From Segatella copri (lineage in GTDB: Bacteria; Bacteroidota; Bacteroidia; Bacteroidales; Bacteroidaceae): 38,472 nucleotides of DNA. Shown one piece after another: positions 33,114 through 38,472 of this stretch. Location of the stretch: assembly GCF_009494395.1 (NCBI RefSeq), contig NZ_VZCB01000089.1, positions 1 through 38,472 on the forward strand, written 5' to 3'. The notes beneath the pieces were generated by a model, which had not been told where the DNA came from, ran no database searches, and worked only from the letters and a program-made list of their open reading frames with translations. The translations under genes were made by a program, and so were the position numbers. Within the stretch, counting starts at the first letter, position 1; each line of letters starts with the position of its first letter.

Positions 33114-36100
33114 TTAGAATGTTACTGTAATACCACCAGATATTGTACGAATTGGTGAATAGTATGCGTTTGATGTTGCACCGGTGATGCTCTGACGTGG
33201 GTCAAGACCCTGACGCTTTGACCAAAGCCACAAATTAGAACCTGTAGCGTAAACGCGAACCTTGTTGATACCAATCTTAGAGCACAACGCACGTGGGAGT
33301 GTATAGCCCAAAGTTACATCCTGCAAGCTCAAGTACGAACCAGATACGAGGAATCGGTCGGATGTATATGCTGCATAAGAGTCACCATACTGAATGCGTG
33401 GAATATCAGATGAAGTGTTAGATGGAGTCCAAGCATCAAGCAAGTCTGCATGGAAAGAATAACCTCTAGAAATGCTCATCAATGATGCATAAGAAGAATC
33501 GTAGATCTTACCACCCAACTGATAAGTGAAGTCCATAGAGAAATCAAATCCCTTATATGACACGCTTGTACCGAAACCACCGTATGCATCTGGCAAGGCT
33601 GTACCGCAAAGGTGCATAGTTGCCTCGCTGGCATTAGTAGTTGTAGTCTCACCCTTGTCAGTATCCTTATAGTAAAGAGCCTCACCAGTCTCCTTATCTA
33701 CACCAGCATATTTTGCCATATACCATGTATAGATAGGCTGACCTTCACCATAGAAGTAACCACCACCAGCATAACCTCTTACACCATCAACGGTAATAGC
33801 CTTCTTCTCTTCTGGCATAGAAGTAATCTTGTTCTTATATGCTGTAAAGTTGAAATTTGCACTCCATGTAAAGTCCTTGGTACGGATAATATCGCCATTC
33901 AACTCCAACTCGACACCAGAGTTACGCATATCACCAACATTGTCATAATAACCAGAGTATCCATAAGATACAGGCAATGAGAAGAATGCCAACATATCGG
34001 TTGTCTTACGATAGAAGTATTCTACACTACCTGTCAAACGACCCTTCCAGAGAGAGAACTCGGTACCAACATTCAAGTTACCACCCTTCTCCCAGCTAAT
34101 CTTACGGTTACCCTTTGTTGAAGAAGGCTTCAAAGAGATACTACCGTTTGAATTACCGATAGAATAACGGTCGGTGTACAAATAGTCACCAATGTTGTCA
34201 TTACCCTGCTCACCATAAGAAGCCTTCAACTTCAACTCGTCAATCCATGAAGACTCAAACCACTTCTCCTTAGAGAGGATCCACGCTCCACCGAATGACC
34301 AGAAGTTACCCCAACGATTATCTGGATCGAAGCGAGAAGAAGCATCACGACGATAAGAGAATGAACCGAAGTACTTCTGTGAATAGTTATACTGTGCACG
34401 GCCAAAGAAACCTTCTGTATTATAATCGGTTGTATATGAGCTAATGCTACCATCAACAATAGCAGCATCCAATTCACTATTGAAGATAGAGAAGATATTA
34501 CTCTTGCTACCTGCCAATACATAGTAACGTGTACGATAGTACTCATGTCCTACCATTGCCTCAACATCATGCTCGCCAAACTGGTGGTGCCAGTTGAGCA
34601 ACTGCTGGAAGTTGTAAGACCATCTGCGAGTATGTGCCTTTGATACATAACCATTTGACTTAGCAGGCTGACCAAAGAAAGGCTGGCTCAAATTAGACTG
34701 ACGAGACTCATCCATCATAGTACTATTGGTAGAAGTAAACTTAAAGTCCTTCAAGAAACGAATCTCTGCAGAACCTACTGCATTGAATGCATTACCCTCT
34801 ACATTGTTGGTTTCCAACTGAATATCACTGATAGGGTTAGACTGCTGGAAAATAGGACGCATCAAACCAATCACGGCACCATCACCATAATCATAAGAGT
34901 TCATCTTGGTAGTCTGGTTGAGTATGATATTACCCTTACCATCACGGATGTACAAAGGATAGATAGGAGCAACGCTGTTTACAGCAAACATATTGCCAGA
35001 ATCGGCGCTATCACCATCTTTACCCAAATAGTTAGAATCACTATGAGTATAGTTCATGTTACCAGAAACTTTCAACCAAGACTTAATCTGATAGTCAGCC
35101 TTCATACGACCAGTGAAACGAGTATAATCTGATCCCATGGTGATACCTTCATTCTTCAAATAGTTGGCAGAACCATAGAATGAACCCTGTGTACTGTTAG
35201 CAGTAGCAGTAAGGGTATATTCCTGACGCAAACCGTTCTGATAGCTGGCATCTCTCCAATCATCAGGCATCAACATATACTCCTGACCCTTGTAATTGAT
35301 AACATTACCCAATGTAGCATTAGGATTAAGTTTACCATTTACACCAATAAGGTTTTCACCAGTAGGTACAGAATAAACGTTATAGTTCAAACCATAATCA
35401 GCAGAGTTGATCATATTCTTGTTTGCCCAAGCATAAGCCTCGTTAGCACTGTAACCCAACTTATTCTGAGCATAATTGTTCAAAGCAGCATACCAAGTCT
35501 CATAGTACTTAGCTGGGCTCTTTACAATATTATAATCAGGAAGAGCCTTAGAGTTAGAACCCCACTTAGCATCAAAAGTAAATGAAGTAGAGCCATCACG
35601 ACCACTCTTTGTAGTGATGATAACAACACCGTTGGCACCACGAGCACCATAAAGAGCAGCAGAAGCAGCATCCTTCAATACGGTCATAGAAGCAATATCG
35701 CCTGGGTTGATAGAGTTCATATCACCATCGTAAGGTGAACCATCAACAACGATCAAAGGAGCATTACCAGCATTGATAGAGCTAATACCACGAACGCGGA
35801 TATTAAAGCTTTCCTGACCAGGCTGACCTGTAGCTGCATTAATCTGCACACCAGAGACCTTACCTGTCAAGGCTGAAACGGCATTAGAGTTTGAAATCTT
35901 AGCAATTTCATCGCTTTTAAGAACTGCAGCAGAACCTGTAAAAGAGCTCTTCTTTGCAGTACCGTAAGCAACAACCATCACCTCGTCCAAAGAATGATTG
36001 TCTGCATCCAGAACAATCTTCATGTTCTTGCCAGCCTTTACTGACTTGCTCTGCATACCAATGTATGTAATCTCCAGCTTGGCACCAGCTGGAGCGCTTA

Positions 36101-36284
36101 ATGTGAAGTTACCGTCAATGTCGGTAACTGTACCTGTGTTAGTTCCTACAACCTTGATAGAAGCACCGATAACAGGGCTTCCATCCTCAGAAGCAGTAAC
36201 TTTACCAGAGATTTGACTTTGTGCAAAAGCCATGCTCGTGCTAAGAGCAAGACCTGCAACTACTGTCATGAGTCTTTTTTCCAT
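33114..36284 (-). CDS. SusC/RagA-family TonB-dependent outer-membrane transporter
   Basis: A 1056-residue outer-membrane barrel taking up oligomeric nutrients with energy from TonB. Signal peptide MEKRLMTVVAGLALSTSMAFA; carboxypeptidase-D-like N-terminal extension (about 24-95: ISGKVTASEDGSPVIGASI); TonB box region DEVMVVAYGT; plug domain with VRGISSINAGNAPLIVVDGS and the signature LKDAASAALYGARGANGVVIITTK (SusC/RagA type); then the beta barrel ending GGITVTF. Length is normal. It is the first gene of the operon and is preceded by a consensus promoter and a leader of about 220 nt with a GC-rich hairpin. The substrate is not determinable from sequence. Confidence 0.95.
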   Translation of the reverse strand: MEKRLMTVVAGLALSTSMAFAQSQISGKVTASEDGSPVIGASIKVVGTNTGTVTDIDGNFTLSAPAGAKLEITYIGMQSKSVKAGKNMKIVLDADNHSLDEVMVVAYGTAKKSSFTGSAAVLKSDEIAKISNSNAVSALTGKVSGVQINAATGQPGQESFNIRVRGISSINAGNAPLIVVDGSPYDGDMNSINPGDIASMTVLKDAASAALYGARGANGVVIITTKSGRDGSTSFTFDAKWGSNSKALPDYNIVKSPAKYYETWYAALNNYAQNKLGYSANEAYAWANKNMINSADYGLNYNVYSVPTGENLIGVNGKLNPNATLGNVINYKGQEYMLMPDDWRDASYQNGLRQEYTLTATANSTQGSFYGSANYLKNEGITMGSDYTRFTGRMKADYQIKSWLKVSGNMNYTHSDSNYLGKDGDSADSGNMFAVNSVAPIYPLYIRDGKGNIILNQTTKMNSYDYGDGAVIGLMRPIFQQSNPISDIQLETNNVEGNAFNAVGSAEIRFLKDFKFTSTNSTMMDESRQSNLSQPFFGQPAKSNGYVSKAHTRRWSYNFQQLLNWHHQFGEHDVEAMVGHEYYRTRYYVLAGSKSNIFSIFNSELDAAIVDGSISSYTTDYNTEGFFGRAQYNYSQKYFGSFSYRRDASSRFDPDNRWGNFWSFGGAWILSKEKWFESSWIDELKLKASYGEQGNDNIGDYLYTDRYSIGNSNGSISLKPSSTKGNRKISWEKGGNLNVGTEFSLWKGRLTGSVEYFYRKTTDMLAFFSLPVSYGYSGYYDNVGDMRNSGVELELNGDIIRTKDFTWSANFNFTAYKNKITSMPEEKKAITVDGVRGYAGGGYFYGEGQPIYTWYMAKYAGVDKETGEALYYKDTDKGETTTTNASEATMHLCGTALPDAYGGFGTSVSYKGFDFSMDFTYQLGGKIYDSSYASLMSISRGYSFHADLLDAWTPSNTSSDIPRIQYGDSYAAYTSDRFLVSGSYLSLQDVTLGYTLPRALCSKIGINKVRVYATGSNLWLWSKRQGLDPRQSITGATSNAYYSPIRTISGGITVTF

Positions 36285-36510
36285 AAATCTCCCTCGTTTA
36301 AATGAATATATAATGTTTGTTATTTCTTTCTTTCTCTCTACATTTTAATGAATTAAATGACCGGTCGTCCCCAAAAGGACTTTGACCCATCATTTTGCCC
36401 CCTCCTCTTGCCCCGAGGTAGAGGGGGAATCGCTCTTTATACCTTTATATTATATAAGAGCCTGTAAGTCTAAAACTTACTTAATTTTAAAAAATATTTT
36501 AAATCGGGTG
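36285..36510 (-). promoter_or_regulatory. Long structured 5' leader of susC
   Basis: From the promoter at 36511-36542 to the ATG, about 220 nt are non-coding. On the minus strand a strong stem (36421-36427 with 36398-36404, GAGGGGG on the plus strand) extends inward through GAGG/CCTC; it lacks a T-run, so it is not a terminator. A second small stem GTCC/GGAC lies near 36368-36380. This may be a regulatory leader, for example a target of a small RNA or a protein. Confidence 0.5.
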
Positions 36511-36542
36511 CAAAATTAAGCATTATTTAGGAAACCGCCAAA
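36511..36542 (-). promoter_or_regulatory. Promoter of the susC operon
   Basis: On the minus strand, TTTG (36539-36542), 20 bp, TAATTTTG (36511-36518). Full consensus match. Confidence 0.82.
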
Positions 36543-36630
36543 CTTTTTTCAGAAAAAGTTGCACTTAATGCTACATTTTGTTATAAATATCCGATTTTTA
36601 TGCACTTTTTCTTATGAAATGTAAAGAAAT

Positions 36631-36660
36631 GGGCGACAGTTCATATAAAAACCATCGCCC
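36631..36660. other. Small hairpin in intergenic region
   Basis: GGGCGA (36631-36636) pairs with TCGCCC (36655-36660). There is no good T-run on either side. Apart from this and the palindromes at 36771-36853, I see nothing in the stretch between the susC promoter and 36895. Confidence 0.35.
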
Positions 36661-36770
36661 GTTCCAGATTCTAGTTTTCCACCTCCAGCTCCTTTCCGAG
36701 AACAAAGAGCATATAGAGAGGAATATCCAGTATCTTGGAAACTTCATTTTTCGAAGGAGTTTAAAGAAAG

Positions 36771-36853
36771 TTTCCTTTATAGAGGAAAGTTTTTCTGGAA
36801 AAGTTTCCTCTATAAAGGAAATATCTTACAACTTTTCTTCCTTTATAAAGGAA
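36771..36853. promoter_or_regulatory. Three operator-like palindromes at exact 33-bp spacing
   Basis: TTTCCTTTATAGAGGAAA (36771-36788), TTTCCTCTATAAAGGAAA (36804-36821) and TTCCTTTATAAAGGAA (36838-36853). Their centres are 33 bp apart, about three helical turns, so they face the same side of DNA. The third overlaps the -33 region of the downstream promoter, a usual position for a repressor site. Confidence 0.7.
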
Positions 36854-36860
36854 AATGTTG

Positions 36861-36868
36861 TATCTTTG
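36861..36868 (+). promoter_or_regulatory. -7 box of the DUF4143 ATPase gene
   Basis: TATCTTTG, 27 bp before the ATG at 36896. No TTTG is at the expected place; that position (36838-36841) is occupied by palindrome 3, which suggests an activated or repressed promoter. Confidence 0.55.
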
Positions 36869-36895
36869 CACCCAGATTAACATAAAACGGAAGAT

Positions 36896-38152
36896 ATGGA
36901 CAAGAGAATAGCAAAACTGCTGATAGCGGAGAACCAAAGGATGATTCAGAATGTGGAGATGGTGAAAAGAAACATCAGCTTCGAATCTCATTCTAACTAT
37001 GTGCTGGTAGGACTAAGAAGAGCCGGTAAGTCTTACTTGCTATATCAGCGTGCCCAAGAGATGATAGCTCAGGGACATCTGCCAGAGGAAATCCTTTACT
37101 TCAATTTTGAGGACGACCGATTGGAAAATCTCCAGCTTTCCGACCTGGATGCCATCAAGCAGGCTTACGAGGAGATGTATGGGCATCAGCCTATCTTCAT
37201 GCTCGACGAGATACAAATCATTGATGGGTGGGAGAAATTTGCACGCAGACTTGCTGACCAGAAATATAGAGTGTATATCACTGGTAGCAACGCCAAGATG
37301 CTGAGTAGCGAGATTTCTACTACGCTTGGCGGCAGATATATGGTGCAACCCGTTTTTCCTTTCTCCTTCCAGGAATACTTGACAGCCCAGCATATCTCCT
37401 TGCCTGCGCAGTGGGAGTATCTGCAAAATTCTGACCTCAAGAGGGCTTTTCTGGAGTATTTTCATATTGGCGGTTTGCCAGAATTGGTGATTGTTGATAA
37501 TCAGTTTAAGCGAGAGTGGTTGGGCAATCTATACAACAAGATTTACTTTGGAGATTTAATTACCAGATACGGCATCCGTAACCCTCTGGCGATGAAGACT
37601 TTGATACGTAAACTTTCTGAGAGCGTAAAGCAGCCACAGTCTTATAACAGACTGGCTAATCTGGTTTCTACTGTGGCTGGAAAGGTAAAGCAAGAGACGA
37701 TAGTGGACTATCTGAGATATATCAAGGACACTTGCTTGGTCTTCTCCATAGAAAACATTTGCGCAAAATTACAAGATAGAATGTCGAACCAGAAGTATTA
37801 CTTTATAGATAATGGTTTTCTGAGTCTATTCCTCTTTGATCCAGAAACATCTCTCTTGGAGAATCTGGTAGCCATTCACCTGCATGAGAAGTATGGGGAA
37901 GATCTCTTCTATTATCATGATAATGTGGAGGTAGACTTTTGTCTCTTTGAGCATCAATGTGCTTTCCAGGTGTCGTATAGTATCAAGGATGCTGCTACTC
38001 GTGAGCGGGAATTGGGGGCTTTGAATGCTTATCAGAAGAGGTATCCAGGAAGTAAACTTTTTGTTATTACGATGGATGAAGAGGAGACGATAGAACTGGA
38101 TGACTTGAAGATTGAAGTGATACCAGTATGGAAGTGGTTGCTTACCTCGTAG
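36896..38152 (+). CDS. AAA+ ATPase with DUF4143 C-terminal domain
   Basis: A 418-residue protein of the large prokaryotic family AAA_14/DUF4143. P-loop GLRRAGKS at residues 39-46, Walker B FMLDEIQ with D104-E105, sensor-like YITGSNAKML near 128-137, then GGRYMVQPVFPFSFQEYL, a family hallmark. The C-terminal DUF4143 part holds NVEVDFCLFEHQCAFQVSYS, a degenerate PD-(D/E)XK-like core in which the usual Glu-x-Lys appears as Gln-x-Ser, so nuclease activity is unlikely. Function of the family is unknown. Regularly spaced palindromes upstream suggest tight control. No terminator is seen after it. Confidence 0.85.
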   Translation: MDKRIAKLLIAENQRMIQNVEMVKRNISFESHSNYVLVGLRRAGKSYLLYQRAQEMIAQGHLPEEILYFNFEDDRLENLQLSDLDAIKQAYEEMYGHQPIFMLDEIQIIDGWEKFARRLADQKYRVYITGSNAKMLSSEISTTLGGRYMVQPVFPFSFQEYLTAQHISLPAQWEYLQNSDLKRAFLEYFHIGGLPELVIVDNQFKREWLGNLYNKIYFGDLITRYGIRNPLAMKTLIRKLSESVKQPQSYNRLANLVSTVAGKVKQETIVDYLRYIKDTCLVFSIENICAKLQDRMSNQKYYFIDNGFLSLFLFDPETSLLENLVAIHLHEKYGEDLFYYHDNVEVDFCLFEHQCAFQVSYSIKDAATRERELGALNAYQKRYPGSKLFVITMDEEETIELDDLKIEVIPVWKWLLTS

Positions 38153-38188
38153 TTGTTGTTTGATGAATAGAGAGCTACTTTCAAAAAT

Positions 38189-38291
38189 ACTCTTCACTCT
38201 TCACAAATACGACATAACCAGCTGTATATAAGAGGTTTGCACGGGTGAAGAGTGGCTATGCACTCTTCACCACTCTTCACCTCTCTTCACC
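38189..38291. repeat. ACTCTTCACC decanucleotide array with hairpin
   Basis: Inverted counterpart of 62-164. Units lie at 38262-38271, 38272-38281 and 38282-38291. The first pairs with GGTGAAGAGT at 38244-38253. A doubled unit lies at 38189-38204. The base change GAAGGGT to GAAGAGT is consistent in every unit, as though the copies in each array evolve together. Confidence 0.75.
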
Positions 38292-38338
38292 CTGTATTTT
38301 TTGAGGCTCCGAGATCATTCCATGCTCCCTGCTTCAGC

Positions 38339-38372
38339 CATCATTGAAGACCAGCGCTGGTCATCAATGATG
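38339..38372. repeat. 34-bp near-perfect palindrome
   Basis: The arms CATCATTGAAGACCAGC and GCTGGTCATCAATGATG are complementary except for one A-A mismatch, with no loop. It lies between the decanucleotide array and the terminal repeat and has no counterpart at the left end. Confidence 0.8.
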
Positions 38373-38389
38373 ACCGAGCTTCGTGATAA

Positions 38390-38472
38390 GTAAGCGGCTC
38401 AGCGTTTATCCTCTTGCATCGTAAGCGGCTCCGCGTTTATACCATTGTAGTCTTCTCTTTTGTTCGTACCTT
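38390..38472. repeat. Right arm of terminal inverted repeat plus a tandem partial copy
   Basis: 38420-38472 is the exact reverse complement of 3-55. Its inner 20 bases (GTAAGCGGCTCCGCGTTTAT, 38421-38440) are repeated with one mismatch at 38390-38409, a 31-bp period. An ATTG-N19-TACCTT arrangement near the end points outward and would be a promoter if TG follows beyond the window. Confidence 0.85.

Noticed and set aside
36614..36880. 88-codon plus-strand frame before the DUF4143 gene
   Set aside because: It is made largely from the palindromes and the promoter region, with no recognisable protein features.
1..38472. Composite transposon or integrated element bounded by the terminal inverted repeat
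   Set aside because: No transposase, integrase or relaxase is found, and the content includes greA, xpt and a tRNA, which are ordinary chromosomal genes.

Overview
The window looks like a chromosomal segment of a Prevotella/Segatella-type member of the Bacteroidales. Four observations support this. Recognisable promoters follow the Bacteroidetes pattern TTTG-N19/20-TAnnTTTG. There is a SusC/SusD outer-membrane pair. Several secreted proteases (families M6, S8 and C10) carry Bacteroidetes-type C-terminal tails. Shine-Dalgarno sites are mostly weak. The species assignment is an inference from gene content, not a database match.

Layout. 1-2.9 kb: an end repeat, tRNA-Leu(CAA), a mannose-1-phosphate guanylyltransferase, and a greA-HIT pair whose leader contains an intrinsic terminator. 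3.0-7.7 kb: a Dna2-like nuclease-helicase preceded by an archaeal-type AAA ATPase. 7.8-11.7 kb: a purine-salvage neighbourhood made of guanine deaminase, an NCS2 xanthine/uracil-type permease, an esterase fused to a nucleotidase-like domain, and xanthine phosphoribosyltransferase. 11.8-22.1 kb: two large secreted proteases, an M6 metalloprotease and a 2634-residue S8 subtilase with a type IX secretion-like tail. 22.2-24.8 kb: a divergent pair, a secreted SGNH esterase and a GluP/FucP-type sugar transporter.

24.8-29.0 kb is an accessory, repeat-rich region and the most unusual part of the window. It holds an overlapping three-gene DUF4160/DUF2442-like operon (toxin-antitoxin-like), a fimbrillin-like lipoprotein, and an Abi-type HEPN protein. 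It also holds remnants of a tonB-family gene and of a second copy of the three-gene operon. These are punctuated by four copies of a hairpin repeat (R, a minus-strand terminator) and four full or partial copies of a promoter-bearing repeat (P). The order terminator - minus-strand gene - promoter recurs, which gives the region a cassette-like look. Between 27.3 and 28.0 kb there is no gene, but there are several families of short repeats, including an iteron-like array with 22-23 bp period.

29.0-36.5 kb: a minus-strand operon of SusC, SusD and a lipoprotein, followed by a terminator hairpin and then a C10 cysteine protease. No glycosidase is present, so peptide capture (RagAB-like) is a reasonable guess for its substrate. 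A leader of about 220 nt with a GC-rich hairpin precedes susC. 36.5-38.5 kb: three palindromes spaced exactly 33 bp apart in front of a DUF4143-type ATPase gene, then an end repeat.

The two window ends share an exact 53-bp inverted repeat and the same arrangement of GGTGAAGGGT-type tandem units. This probably means an assembly break inside a dispersed repeat family rather than a mobile element, because everything between is mostly housekeeping DNA.
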